Assembly: GCA_037200975.1 (NCBI GenBank)
Contig: JBBCGI010000001.1
Span: 310,001-374,000 of the forward strand
Source of the DNA: Pseudomonadota bacterium
GTDB lineage: Bacteria > Pseudomonadota > Gammaproteobacteria > Steroidobacterales > Steroidobacteraceae
DNA: 64,000 nucleotides
Direction of reading: 5' to 3'
In this document: in pieces, positions 34,951 through 45,630 of the stretch
Position numbering within the stretch: position 1 is the stretch's first letter
Layout of the letters: each line of letters begins with the position of its first letter
Made by a program: the position numbers and the translations under genes
Notes under the pieces: model-generated
The model's input: the letters and a program-made list of their open reading frames with translations, nothing else
Told to the model about the DNA's origin: nothing
Databases searched by the model: none

Positions 34951-37206
34951 ATGAGACATATCGCGCCGACACTGGCCATGGCGTTCATCGCCGCTGTATC
35001 GCTCGCCGCCTGCGGAGGCGGAGGCGGCAGCAGCGGGGGCGGTGGTGGCACCGCCAACAACTCACCTACCGCCAATGCTGGCGCCAACCAGACGGTCAAC
35101 TCCAACGTCACCGTTACGCTGAACGGCACCGGCAGCGCGGACAGCGACGGATCCATCGCAACCTATGCGTGGACGCAGACTGCCGGGGCCGCGGTCACAC
35201 TGACCGGCGGCACGACGGCGCAGCCGACGTTCGTCGCGCCGGACGTGACGGCCGCGGCGACGTTCACCTTCTCGCTCGTCGTCACCGACAATAAATTCGC
35301 AGCGAGCAGCGCCGCCACGGTCAGCGTCGTCGTGAATCCGGCGCCGAACAACGCGCCGGTCGCGAGCGCGGGCGCGGACCAGAGCACCAATTCCGGCGTC
35401 ACCGTCACCTTGAACGGCGCCGCCAGCACCGACGCCGATGGCAGCATTGCCGGTTACGCGTGGACGCAGACCGCAGGGCCAGCCGCGACTTTGATCGGCG
35501 GCACCACCTCGCTGCCCACTTTCCCGGCGCCGACCGTCGCGACAGCAACCGTGCTCACCTTTTCGCTGGTCGTGACGGATAACCGCGGCGCAACCAGCGT
35601 GGCGGATACCGTCGACGTCACCGTAAATCCACCGCTGGCCGGCATGACCAGCGTGACCGGCAACGTCACCTTCGTGCGCATTCCCACGACACCGCAAAGC
35701 GGCTTGAGTTACGGCGCCCCGCAGCTGCGACCCGCGCGCGGCGTGCTGGTGCGCGCGGTCGCCGCCGGAAACGTCGTTGTCGCCTCGGCCAATACCGCGA
35801 GCGACGGCGCCTATGCGCTGAGCGTGGACAACGACGTCACGATCCGCATCGAAGTGGTCGCGCAGATGGCGCGCAGCGGCGTGTTCCCCAACTGGAATAT
35901 TGTCGTCAAGGATGGAATCAACGCGGGCACCCAGCCGTATTCGTTCACGGACGGCACCACGTTCAATTCGAGCGCCGGCGGCGCGCACGACGTGGCGATT
36001 CCCTCGGGTTTCAACGCGGCCGGCACCGTCACGGGCACCCGCGCGTCCGCGCCCTTCGCCATTCTCGACACTATCTACCAGGGCGTGCAGACCATCCTGG
36101 GAGCCGCGCCGACGACGAAATTCCCCGCGCTGGTGATCGACTGGGAGGCCAACAATCAGGGCGGCGAAACTTTCTTCACCTCCGCGCCCCTGCAACACAT
36201 CGTGCTGTCGGCAAGGGTCACGGAAGACACCGACGAGTTCGACCAGCACGTGATCGCGCACGAATTCGGCCACTACATCGAATTCAATTTCTCGCGCGCC
36301 GACAACATCGGCGGCCCGCACGGTATCGGCGACAAGCTCGACATCCGGACCGCGTTCGGCGAAGGGTTCGGCTACGCGTTCGCGGCCATCGTGCTGAATG
36401 ATCCGGACGTGCGGGACACGTACGTCAACGAAAACGCTGTTCGTGTCACCAGCAGATTCAACATCGAAACCAATCCTCCGCCGAATCCGCCCGGCAATCC
36501 GGTCGCCGACGACTATGGCTGCTGGTGCAGCGAAACGTCCGTGTCGTCGATCCTGTGGGATGTGTACGATTCCGCGGCGGATACCAACGACACGATCTCG
36601 CTGGGATTCACGCCGATCTGGAACGTGCTCATCGGCGCGCAGAAAACCACGCCCGCGGTCACCAGCATCTTCAGCTTCGTCAGTGCGCTGAAAGCCGCGA
36701 ACACCGCCGTCGCCCCGCAGATCAACACGCTGGTGGCCGCGCAGAGCATCGATGCCAACGGCATCGACGCGTTCGGCACGGGCGAGACCCATCGCCCGGC
36801 CAATGTGCCCGCCATCGCCGCATTGCCGGTGTTCACCGCCGCGACCGTGAATGGCGGAGCGACGATCGTGCAGGTCGTGGACGACGCCGGCACCATCAAT
36901 ACGCTCGGCAATCACCGGTTCGTGCGTTTCTCCATCAATCCAGGCCCGCAAATTGTCACGATCAAGGTGACGACCTCGAATGTCGCCAGCGATGCAGACC
37001 CCGACTTTCTGCTCTACCGCAATGGCAATTTCGTGACTTCCGGAGAAGGTTCCGTCGTGGGCAGTGAGACGAAGCAGATCTCGCTGCCAGGCGGCACGTA
37101 CGTCCTCGACGCTTACGACTGCGGCAACGTGTGTGTGGATGAGGACAACGAACTCATCGGCACGCAAGGCGACTACGCATTGACCGTGACGGTAACGTCT
37201 CCTTGA
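34951..37206 (+). CDS. PKD-domain lipoprotein with HExxH metalloprotease-like motif
   Basis: A 751-residue exported lipoprotein: signal peptide with lipobox SLAAC (Cys about residue 21), then a Gly/Ser-rich linker (GGGGGSSGGGGG). Two PKD-like beta domains follow, at about 38-130 and 133-225 (each with ANAGANQTV or ASAGADQST, then DSDGSIATYAWTQTAG or the like). A carboxypeptidase-regulatory-like segment comes next (ARGVLVRAVAAGNVVVASAN). A region with IAHEFGHYIEF (His437-Glu-x-x-His441) suggests a zinc peptidase. The C-terminal domain resembles bacterial pre-peptidase beta sandwiches (DPDFLLYRNGNFVTSGEGS). The substrate is unknown; PKD domains suggest cell-surface or polymer binding. Confidence 0.82.
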   Translation: MRHIAPTLAMAFIAAVSLAACGGGGGSSGGGGGTANNSPTANAGANQTVNSNVTVTLNGTGSADSDGSIATYAWTQTAGAAVTLTGGTTAQPTFVAPDVTAAATFTFSLVVTDNKFAASSAATVSVVVNPAPNNAPVASAGADQSTNSGVTVTLNGAASTDADGSIAGYAWTQTAGPAATLIGGTTSLPTFPAPTVATATVLTFSLVVTDNRGATSVADTVDVTVNPPLAGMTSVTGNVTFVRIPTTPQSGLSYGAPQLRPARGVLVRAVAAGNVVVASANTASDGAYALSVDNDVTIRIEVVAQMARSGVFPNWNIVVKDGINAGTQPYSFTDGTTFNSSAGGAHDVAIPSGFNAAGTVTGTRASAPFAILDTIYQGVQTILGAAPTTKFPALVIDWEANNQGGETFFTSAPLQHIVLSARVTEDTDEFDQHVIAHEFGHYIEFNFSRADNIGGPHGIGDKLDIRTAFGEGFGYAFAAIVLNDPDVRDTYVNENAVRVTSRFNIETNPPPNPPGNPVADDYGCWCSETSVSSILWDVYDSAADTNDTISLGFTPIWNVLIGAQKTTPAVTSIFSFVSALKAANTAVAPQINTLVAAQSIDANGIDAFGTGETHRPANVPAIAALPVFTAATVNGGATIVQVVDDAGTINTLGNHRFVRFSINPGPQIVTIKVTTSNVASDADPDFLLYRNGNFVTSGEGSVVGSETKQISLPGGTYVLDAYDCGNVCVDEDNELIGTQGDYALTVTVTSP

Positions 37207-37225
37207 AGACCAAAGGCGAATGAAT

Positions 37226-37870
37226 ATGTCGACTCATGAAATGGCCCATGTGATTCGCACGCTCGCCGGCGCGACATTGTTAGCCGCATTGCTTGCAGGC
37301 TGCGGCCAACCCACTGCGCCGGAAGTGCTACCCGCGCCGCCCGCCGGCGATCCCGGCAACGGCACGGCGCCGGCCAACCCTGCTGAAGCACCGGCCGCGC
37401 CCGCGCAGCCCGCGCCTGACGCGCCTCCACCCCAGGAACCGTCGCCGGCACCCACGCCCGCCGCCAACAATGATCCGGACCTATCGACCATGCGCGCCGC
37501 CACGGCCAGCGCCAAGATCAGCGTGCCGGTGGATCTGAGATATCGATTCGACGGCCCCGTGATTCCGAATCAACCGGTGATGCTGCACCTGGCGGCGGTT
37601 CCGCGCACCGGCGGCTCGAATCTCAAGGTCAGTGTCGCGTCCATCGATGGGCTGCGCCTGGATGCCTCGACGCCGACCGCCATTCAGAAGGTCACCGCGG
37701 CCGGCATCTATCGCCAGCAAATTGCGGTCACCGCGGCGGCCGGTGCGCCCACAGCCATCCGCGTGCTGGTGACGATGGATATGGCGGAAGGCTCGGGGTT
37801 CGGTTTCTTCACCGTACCGCTCGAAGGCGGAACGGCTGCTCAAAAACAGAAATCCGTAAAACTGCGCTGA
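37226..37870 (+). CDS. Proline/alanine-rich lipoprotein of unknown function
   Basis: 214 residues. The signal peptide ends ATLLAALLAGC (lipidated Cys about residue 26). A Pro/Ala-rich tether of some 60 residues then leads to a compact C-terminal domain of about 130 residues (SAKISVPVDLRYRFDGPVIP, then RTGGSNLKVSVASIDGLRLD and IRVLVTMDMAEGSGFGFFTV), probably beta-rich. I do not recognise the domain. It starts 19 bases after the PKD/HExxH lipoprotein and is likely co-transcribed, so a joint role at the outer membrane is plausible. ATG at 37226 fits the AAGGCGA better than 37220. Confidence 0.75.
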   Translation: MSTHEMAHVIRTLAGATLLAALLAGCGQPTAPEVLPAPPAGDPGNGTAPANPAEAPAAPAQPAPDAPPPQEPSPAPTPAANNDPDLSTMRAATASAKISVPVDLRYRFDGPVIPNQPVMLHLAAVPRTGGSNLKVSVASIDGLRLDASTPTAIQKVTAAGIYRQQIAVTAAAGAPTAIRVLVTMDMAEGSGFGFFTVPLEGGTAAQKQKSVKLR

Positions 37871-37934
37871 CCGCGGCTGCATCGGCGCGCGTAAACTACG
37901 TGCCGTGATTCGCCCGAACAGCGCCAAAGTCCGC

Positions 37935-39851
37935 ATGCGTATTGTTTGGCGCCCAGGCTGGCTCCTGGCGCTGGCCGCCTGCCTCACACCCCACGCGAAC
38001 GCCGCCTGTATCGGGCAGCAAGGCGGCGATCTTGCGGACCTGGAAGAACGCGCCTTCCGCGATCCGGCCACCGCCTTGCCTGAGCTCGCGAAGATCATTT
38101 CCACCTCGGCCGACATGCCGGCTTCGCGCCGGGCGGCGCTGCATGCGATCTCCGCCGATGCCGCGCGCCAGCTCGGCTTCAGCCGCCAGAGCATCACCGA
38201 GGCCGACGCCGGCCTCGCGTTGCTGCCGGCCGGCGATATGTCCGATCTCGCGGTCCGCATGCGCACGGTGCGCGCCCTGGTGAGCACCAATGTGGGCGGA
38301 ATCGACGCCGCGTCGGTCGAGCTCACGCGCGTCATCGATGCCATTCGCGACCGGCCGCTGGCGCTCGGCTGCGTCCTCAAGGATCGCGGCTGGCTCAATT
38401 TCCGCGACGGCAATCCCGACCAGGCGCTCGACGACCTGCTGCGCGCCTATGCGCTGCTGCGCCGGCATGCGAGCCGGGAAGAAGCCATGGTGGCCGCGGG
38501 CCGCCTGTCGATGGCGCAGTTCAGCGTGCGTGATTATCCGCAGGCCCTGTCGCTGGTCGATGAAACCATCGCCTTCTTCCGCGAACAAAAAGCGCAGATC
38601 CGCCTCGCCACTGCGCTCGATCGCCGGGCGGCCATCCTCAAGGCGGCGGGCCGGCTCGATGAGGCCATGTTGGCTGCGACCGAAGCGCTGCGCATCCACG
38701 ACAACATCGGCGACCGCGTCGGCACGGGCCTTTCGCAAATGCGCATGTGCGGCGTCGAAATCGAGCGCAATGCATTGAAGCAGGCCGCGAGCTGGTGCGA
38801 CCGCGCCGAGCTCACGTTGAGCCAGACCAGCGGCATGGACGACAACGACTACCGCACGCTGGCGGCGTTGCGCGGCCGGCTGTTCCTCGCGCTCGGCAAA
38901 TCGCGCGAAGCCGTCGAGCAGTTCGATCGCGCGATCGCCCCCGGCGGCGCGCAGCCGGCCGACGACATCGCCGAGCTGTATGAACTGCGTTCGCGTGCGC
39001 ATGCCGCGGTCGGCAACTATCCGGCGGCATTCACCGACCAGGGCGAATACCTGCGCCGCATGCGCGAACAGGGCACGCTCGATCGCATCCGCGAAGTCGC
39101 GCAGCTGCGCGTGCAGTTCGAGAACGATCAGGAAAAGCAGAAGATCGTGCTGCTCGAGAAGGACAAGAAACTCGCGGAAGAAAGGTTGATGAGCCAGACG
39201 CGCACCACGCAGCTGGTGGCCATCGCGGGCCTCACCGGCCTCGTGACGGCGTTTTTCCTGGGTTATGCGCTGCTCTCGCATCGCCGGCATCGCGCCGAGC
39301 TGATCCGCCTCGCGGAGCGCGACGAACTGACCGGCCTGCTCAATCGCCGCGCCATCGTGCGCAAGGCCGTCGAATACCTGACACGGGCGCGCGAATCGAA
39401 GGGCACGCTGATCATCGGCCTTATCGATCTCGATCACTTCAAGTCGATCAACGACCGCTTCGGTCACGCGGTGGGCGATCAGCTGCTGCAGCGATTCTCC
39501 GCGGCGCTGCGCTCGGCGCTGCACACGCGCGAGATCTTCGGTCGATACGGCGGCGAGGAATTCCTCGTGTTGTTTCCCGACTGCTCGCTCGAGCAGGCGC
39601 GGCAGTCCGCCGACCGGCTGCGCGGCGCGCTGCGCGATCAACGCATGCGCATCGACGACCAGGACGTCGCGGTCACAATGAGCCTCGGGCTCGCGATGTA
39701 CGAAGCCGGCGACGTGTTGTTCGACCAGGTGGCGCGGCGCGCGGACATCGCGCTGTATGTCGCGAAGACCCAGGGCCGCGATCGCGTCGAAGTCTTCAAC
39801 CCGTCACGGCATGGCGGGTTGGCCGCGAATGCATCGCAGCGTCAGCGGTAG
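37935..39851 (+). CDS. Periplasmic TPR-sensor diguanylate cyclase
   Basis: 638 residues. The signal peptide (IVWRPGWLLALAACLTPHAN) is followed by a large periplasmic tetratricopeptide-like region (about residues 30-400, e.g. DRGWLNFRDGNPDQALDDLL, AAILKAAGRLDEAMLAATEA), a short coiled coil (IREVAQLRVQFENDQEKQ), one transmembrane helix (LVAIAGLTGLVTAFFLGYAL), and a C-terminal GGDEF domain with the active signature RYGGEEFLVLFPD and DELTGLLNRRAI. It should make c-di-GMP in response to a periplasmic cue. ATG at 37935 gives the better signal peptide; GTG at 37905 is the longer option. Confidence 0.92.
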   Translation: MRIVWRPGWLLALAACLTPHANAACIGQQGGDLADLEERAFRDPATALPELAKIISTSADMPASRRAALHAISADAARQLGFSRQSITEADAGLALLPAGDMSDLAVRMRTVRALVSTNVGGIDAASVELTRVIDAIRDRPLALGCVLKDRGWLNFRDGNPDQALDDLLRAYALLRRHASREEAMVAAGRLSMAQFSVRDYPQALSLVDETIAFFREQKAQIRLATALDRRAAILKAAGRLDEAMLAATEALRIHDNIGDRVGTGLSQMRMCGVEIERNALKQAASWCDRAELTLSQTSGMDDNDYRTLAALRGRLFLALGKSREAVEQFDRAIAPGGAQPADDIAELYELRSRAHAAVGNYPAAFTDQGEYLRRMREQGTLDRIREVAQLRVQFENDQEKQKIVLLEKDKKLAEERLMSQTRTTQLVAIAGLTGLVTAFFLGYALLSHRRHRAELIRLAERDELTGLLNRRAIVRKAVEYLTRARESKGTLIIGLIDLDHFKSINDRFGHAVGDQLLQRFSAALRSALHTREIFGRYGGEEFLVLFPDCSLEQARQSADRLRGALRDQRMRIDDQDVAVTMSLGLAMYEAGDVLFDQVARRADIALYVAKTQGRDRVEVFNPSRHGGLAANASQRQR

Positions 39852-39852
39852 C

Positions 39853-39968
39853 GGTGCCGGGAGAAGTGGTGCCGGGGTGCAATTCTCGTAATTGAGTCGG
39901 CGTTTGGTGCTCTACCAACGCCGACTCAATTACGAGAATTGCACCCCGGCACCACTTCTCCCGGCACC
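39853..39968. repeat. Perfect 51-base inverted repeat filling a second convergent gap
   Basis: Arms 39853-39903 and 39918-39968 are exact reverse complements around a 14-base loop, with a few more paired bases outside. The arm starts GGTGCCGGGAGAAGTGGTGC, so GGTGCCGGG occurs twice per arm, and continues into the same GGTGCAATTCTCGTAATTGA core as the repeat at 26483. It begins 1 base after the GGDEF gene stop and ends 1 base before the MOSC gene stop. Confidence 0.94.
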
Positions 39969-39969
39969 A

Positions 39970-40794
39970 CTACTTCCAGACCACCTCTAGCTTCTGCCCC
40001 ACAGCAAGCGTGGCGCCCGTGCCGCGCACGATGATCGCGTTCTGCCCGAACATCACGCCGCGTAGTCCCGCATCGAACCTATAACTCTTGAGGGTCGCGA
40101 GCGGCTCGACGCCATCGCGTTCGCCGGTGGATTGTTCGGTGGTGGTGATTGCGCAGCGCGTGCACGGCTTCACCATGCGAACCGCGATGCCGTCCGCGCG
40201 TAGTTCGTGGATGCGGTCTTCGTCGTAAGCTTCGACGCCTTCGAGCACTACATTCGGCCGGAAGCGCTCCATGGGCAGGTCAACGTCCAGGCGCGAATTG
40301 AGCTCGGTCAGCGACGCCCGGGAAATCACCAGGATCGGAAATCCATCCGCGAATTCGGTGACCGCGCGTACCTCGCCCGTCCACTCCGCGCTGCATTCGC
40401 GCGGCGCGCCGGGGTCGAACCGCACGAGCCGCAGCGGCGTACCGAGAAAACTCGTGCACCAGTGCGCAGCCTGTTCGCCGCAATCGATGCCTCTTCCTGC
40501 GAATCCCCACACCGTCACCGCAATCGATTCGCCGCTCTGCTCGCGCGACACGACGAGCCGCTCCATGCCGCGCGCTTCGAGCAGCAGCGCCCGCTCGCAC
40601 AGCGCGGTCGCGATCAACGCCATGCGCGGCAACTCACGCTGCGTCACGAACCGGCCGCTGGGCCGCACCAGCATCCAGTGCCGGTCGTCGGCGAAACCGG
40701 TGGGTGTCAGGCGCGCGGCATCGAGCGGAATGCCGCGGCAGGATTTGACGGGATAAACGTGCAGCGCCGAGATCGCGGCATACGTGATGCTCAC
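39970..40794 (-). CDS. MOSC-domain protein (YcbX/mARC-like)
   Basis: 274 residues. The N-terminal MOSC_N barrel is SALHVYPVKSCRGIPLDAAR; the MOSC domain carries FRPNVVLEGVEAYDEDRIHE and the molybdenum-binding region MVKPCTRCAITTTEQSTGER with the expected Cys. Such proteins bind molybdenum cofactor and, in the mARC/YcbX group, reduce N-hydroxylated compounds; no ferredoxin domain is fused here. GTG at 40794 is chosen because it overlaps the kdsB stop (GTGA) and begins right before the conserved strand. It is last in the comEC-kdsB operon. Confidence 0.9.
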   Translation of the reverse strand: MSITYAAISALHVYPVKSCRGIPLDAARLTPTGFADDRHWMLVRPSGRFVTQRELPRMALIATALCERALLLEARGMERLVVSREQSGESIAVTVWGFAGRGIDCGEQAAHWCTSFLGTPLRLVRFDPGAPRECSAEWTGEVRAVTEFADGFPILVISRASLTELNSRLDVDLPMERFRPNVVLEGVEAYDEDRIHELRADGIAVRMVKPCTRCAITTTEQSTGERDGVEPLATLKSYRFDAGLRGVMFGQNAIIVRGTGATLAVGQKLEVVWK

Positions 40795-41537
40795 GGCCGG
40801 ACGTTGAGCGCACGCTCGGCGCGTTCGAGATCGGCCGCGGTGTTCACATCGGCCAGCGGCCGCTCGACCGCGAGCGCGACGCGGATCTCCATGCCGTTCT
40901 CGAGCGCGCGTAGTTGCTCGAGCTTCTCGATCTGCTCGAGCCGGCCCGGCGGCAGCGCCGCGAGGCGCCGCAACGCGGACACACGATAGGCGTAGATGCC
41001 GATGTGCCGCAGGCTCGCGTGGGTCAGCGTGGTGGCCGCATCGCGATTCCACGGGATTGCGGCGCGTGAAAAGTACAGCGCACGGCCGGTGGCATCGCAG
41101 GCCACCTTTACGTTGTTGGGGTCGTTGAAGTCGGCGCCCGTGTCGATCTTCGAAGCCAGCGTGGCGATGTCGGCGCGCGGGTTCGCGGCCAACAACTGCG
41201 CCACCTGGTCAATGACCGCGGGCGGAATCAGCGGCTCGTCGCCCTGCACGTTGACGACGATGTCCGTATCGATCCAGCCGCGCGCGGCCGCGACTTCCGC
41301 GATCCGATCGCTGCCCGACAAGTGTGTGCGCGCCGTCATCACGACCTCGGCGCCGAAACCGCGCGCGGCGTTCGCGACGCGCTCGTCATCGGTGGCGACC
41401 AGCACCTCGTCGGCACGCGCGCTGCGCGCCCGCTCGTGCACCCACTGCAGCATGGGTTTGCCGGCCAGCGGCAGCAGCACCTTGCCCGGCAGCCGCGACG
41501 AATCGAAACGCGCGGGGATGACGACGCGAAAACTCAT
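40791..41537 (-). CDS. kdsB: 3-deoxy-manno-octulosonate cytidylyltransferase KdsB
   Basis: A 248-residue enzyme that activates KDO as CMP-KDO for lipid A-core assembly. Signatures: VVIPARFDSSRLPGKVLLPL, ERVANAARGFGAEVVMT, GSDRIAEVAAARGW, IVVNVQGDEPLIPPAVIDQ, HIGIYAYRVSALRRL. It overlaps ycaR by 4 bases upstream and the MOSC gene by 4 bases downstream. Confidence 0.97.
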   Translation of the reverse strand: MSFRVVIPARFDSSRLPGKVLLPLAGKPMLQWVHERARSARADEVLVATDDERVANAARGFGAEVVMTARTHLSGSDRIAEVAAARGWIDTDIVVNVQGDEPLIPPAVIDQVAQLLAANPRADIATLASKIDTGADFNDPNNVKVACDATGRALYFSRAAIPWNRDAATTLTHASLRHIGIYAYRVSALRRLAALPPGRLEQIEKLEQLRALENGMEIRVALAVERPLADVNTAADLERAERALNVRP

Positions 41538-41725
41538 TCACGCACCAGCAGCGGATCGTCGGGCGCCAGTTGACGCGCGTCTTCCTCGAGCATCATGGGC
41601 ACGCCTTCCTTGAGCGGGAACGCCAGCCGTTCGGCGCGGCACACCAGCACCTGCGCGGCGCGCTGGAACTTGAGCGGCCCCTTGCACACCGGGCACGCGA
41701 GGATGTCTAACAACCGGTCATCCAT
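41534..41725 (-). CDS. ycaR: Trm112 family small protein (YcaR type)
   Basis: 63 residues: LLDILACPVCKGPLKFQRAA, then LVCRAERLAFPLKEGVPMML. Members bind zinc through the CPxC and act as small partners or remain uncharacterised. The CPVC pair is present while the second Cys pair is reduced to one (LVCRAE), as in many YcaR proteins. It always lies between lpxK and kdsB in related genomes, as here. Confidence 0.93.
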   Translation of the reverse strand: MDDRLLDILACPVCKGPLKFQRAAQVLVCRAERLAFPLKEGVPMMLEEDARQLAPDDPLLVRE

Positions 41726-41728
41726 GTG

Positions 41729-42757
41729 TCATTGCACCTGGGTCTTGAACGACGCGGCGCGCGCCAGCACCAGCTCCACCAATTGCTCCGCCTCGCTCTC
41801 GGCGAATTCGGCGGTGACCGGCACGTACCAGCAGCGCTCATCCGCGAACGCGGCGCATTTTACGGCATCTTTCTCGGTCATGAGGATGGGCAGATCATCG
41901 CCGAAATCGAGATCGCCCGGCTTGAATGGATGGTGGTCCGGCAACGGATGTTCGTACAATGTGAGCCCCGCCTCGCGCAACGTATCGAAGAAACGCTGCG
42001 GATTGCCGATGGCCGCCACCGCGCGCACCGACGTTCCGCGAAAGCTCGAGAGCGAGCGCAACGAGCCGCTGCCACGCACCGGGCGCGCATCGCCCGGACG
42101 CATGTGCATCGCGAAGTGCGTCCGCGTCACGATGCGCGGCAGATTGAAATTTGGCGCGCTGGCCGCGCCGTTCACGATGACCGCGTTCACGCGCCGCAGC
42201 CGGCGCGGGCTCTCGCGCAGCGGCCCGCGCGGCAGCAGGCAGCCGTTGCCGAAGCCGCGCTGCCCGTCGATCACGACCATCTCGCAGTGGCGCACCAGCG
42301 CCAGGTGTTGCAGCCCATCGTCGCAGATCACGATGTCGTGGCCATCGGCCACCGCCTGCTTCGCCGCAGCAACCCGATCGCGACCCACGAACACCGTGGC
42401 CTGTGCACGGCGCGCCAGCATCAAGGGCTCATCGCCCACCTCGGAGGCCCTGCTGTGTACCGTGACCCGCGTGACGCCGCGCGCGCGGCCGCCATAACCG
42501 CGCGAGACGATGGCCACGCGTAATCCCACGGCGGAGAGTTTGTTGGACAGCCACGCCACCAGCGGCGTCTTGCCGGTGCCACCGACGGTGAGGTTGCCGA
42601 CCACGATGACCGGCACGCCGACCTTCACACGATGCCGCAGGCCCAGCCGGTACAGCAGACTGCGCAGCGCCATTACCGAACCATATAGAAAGGAAAGCGG
42701 CACAAGCCACAGCGGCCCGGCCGGCCCGTACCACATGCGCTCGACGCGCGAGCGCAA
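41729..42757 (-). CDS. lpxK: Tetraacyldisaccharide 4'-kinase LpxK
   Basis: About 342 residues; phosphorylates the lipid A precursor at the inner membrane. An N-terminal membrane-associated helix (PLWLVPLSFLYGSVMALRSL) is followed by the P-loop VGNLTVGGTGKTPLVAWLSN, ADGHDIVICDDGLQHLALVR and NPQRFFDTLREAG. The start is uncertain: TTG at 42757 gives LRSRVERMWYG, matching the family N-terminus; ATG at 42736 is 7 codons shorter. It begins 13 bases after the msbA stop, and ycaR starts 3 bases after its own stop. Confidence 0.95.
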   Translation of the reverse strand: MRSRVERMWYGPAGPLWLVPLSFLYGSVMALRSLLYRLGLRHRVKVGVPVIVVGNLTVGGTGKTPLVAWLSNKLSAVGLRVAIVSRGYGGRARGVTRVTVHSRASEVGDEPLMLARRAQATVFVGRDRVAAAKQAVADGHDIVICDDGLQHLALVRHCEMVVIDGQRGFGNGCLLPRGPLRESPRRLRRVNAVIVNGAASAPNFNLPRIVTRTHFAMHMRPGDARPVRGSGSLRSLSSFRGTSVRAVAAIGNPQRFFDTLREAGLTLYEHPLPDHHPFKPGDLDFGDDLPILMTEKDAVKCAAFADERCWYVPVTAEFAESEAEQLVELVLARAASFKTQVQ

Positions 42758-42770
42758 TGCGGGGGTGCCG

Positions 42771-44554
<1,784 letters not shown>

Positions 44555-44558
<4 letters not shown>

Positions 44559-44986
44559 TTCGCGGGTTTGGAGTCTTCGACCGTCGCGATGTTGATGCGC
44601 ACGAAGCCGAGCTTGCCGAGCACATCCATCGCGGTCACCACCGACTGGTGCGTCGAGCGCGCATCGGCACGCACCGTGACGGGCTTGCTGCGATCGGCAC
44701 CCGAGATTTCCATGATGGCGGCGCGCAGCGTGTCGGTGCTGGAATTGATCAGCTCGCGGTCGTTGACGCGATAACTGCCGGATTGGGTGACGGTGACCAC
44801 GATCGGGTCGCTCTTCTGCTTGCCGGTGGGCGCAAGGCTGGCCTGCGGCAGCTCGATCTTGATGCGGCTTTCCTGCGCGAACGTCGAGGACAACATGAAG
44901 AAGATCACCAGCAGCAGCGCGATGTCGATCAGCGAGATCAGGTTGATCTCGGGATCTTCCTTCGGCCGGCGAGTCTGCAGCTTCAT
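44555..44986 (-). CDS. exbD: ExbD/TolR family biopolymer transport protein
   Basis: 143 residues with one N-terminal transmembrane helix (PEINLISLIDIALLLVIFFM) that carries the proton-conducting Asp, and a periplasmic domain (VTVRADARSTHQSVVTAMDV, ending KLGFVRINIATVED). It pairs with the upstream exbB to form a proton-driven motor. In this comEC-msbA context the partner is usually not TonB but an unknown envelope process. Overlaps at both ends imply coupled translation. Confidence 0.95.
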
Positions 44987-45621
44987 GCGTTGCGCGCTTC
45001 CCCGGCTTCGTCAGCCGTCCCTTCGGCGCCCAGCGAATCGGCGAACGTGACGGCGATCTTCTCCATGTCGACCACGATGCGCTCGACCTTGCCGCGCAGG
45101 TAGCGGTACGCGATCAGCGACGGAATGGCGACCGACAGTCCCGCCGCAGTCGTGATCAAAGCCTGGGAGATGCCACCGGCAAGCTTGCTCGGGTCGCCCA
45201 TGCCGCCCAGCATGACCGCGTTGAACGCCGCGATGATGCCGGAGACGGTGCCCAGCAGGCCTAACAAGGGTGAGATGCTGGCGATGGTGCCGAGCGAATT
45301 GAGGAACCGTTCGAGCTCGTGGACGACGTGACGGCCCGTGTCCTGCACGCGCTCCATCATGATGTCGCGGCCGCGGTGTCTATTGGCCAGCGCCGCCGCC
45401 AGCACCCGGCCGAGCGGCGAGTTCTTCTCGAGCGCCTCGATGACCTTCGGGGTCACCTGGTTCTTCTCGGCGAGGTCGGAAACCTTCTTGATGAGCTCCT
45501 GCGGGAGCACGCGTTTGCGCTGCAGGGTCCACAGCCGTTCGAGCAGGATGCCCACGGCCGCGATCGAGCAGATGATGATCGGCCACATGAATGGGCCGCC
45601 GGCCCGAACGAGTTCCCACAT
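44983..45621 (-). CDS. exbB: ExbB/TolQ/MotA family proton channel protein
   Basis: 212 residues with three transmembrane helices (PFMWPIIICSIAAVGILLER; TIASISPLLGLLGTVSGIIA; ALITTAAGLSVAIPSLIAYR). The MotA/ExbB signature GLLGTVSGIIAAFNAV is intact. The stop overlaps exbD by 4 bases and the start lies 9 bases from the comEC stop. Confidence 0.95.
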   Translation of the reverse strand: MWELVRAGGPFMWPIIICSIAAVGILLERLWTLQRKRVLPQELIKKVSDLAEKNQVTPKVIEALEKNSPLGRVLAAALANRHRGRDIMMERVQDTGRHVVHELERFLNSLGTIASISPLLGLLGTVSGIIAAFNAVMLGGMGDPSKLAGGISQALITTAAGLSVAIPSLIAYRYLRGKVERIVVDMEKIAVTFADSLGAEGTADEAGEARNA

Positions 45622-45630
45622 GGCGGGGGA

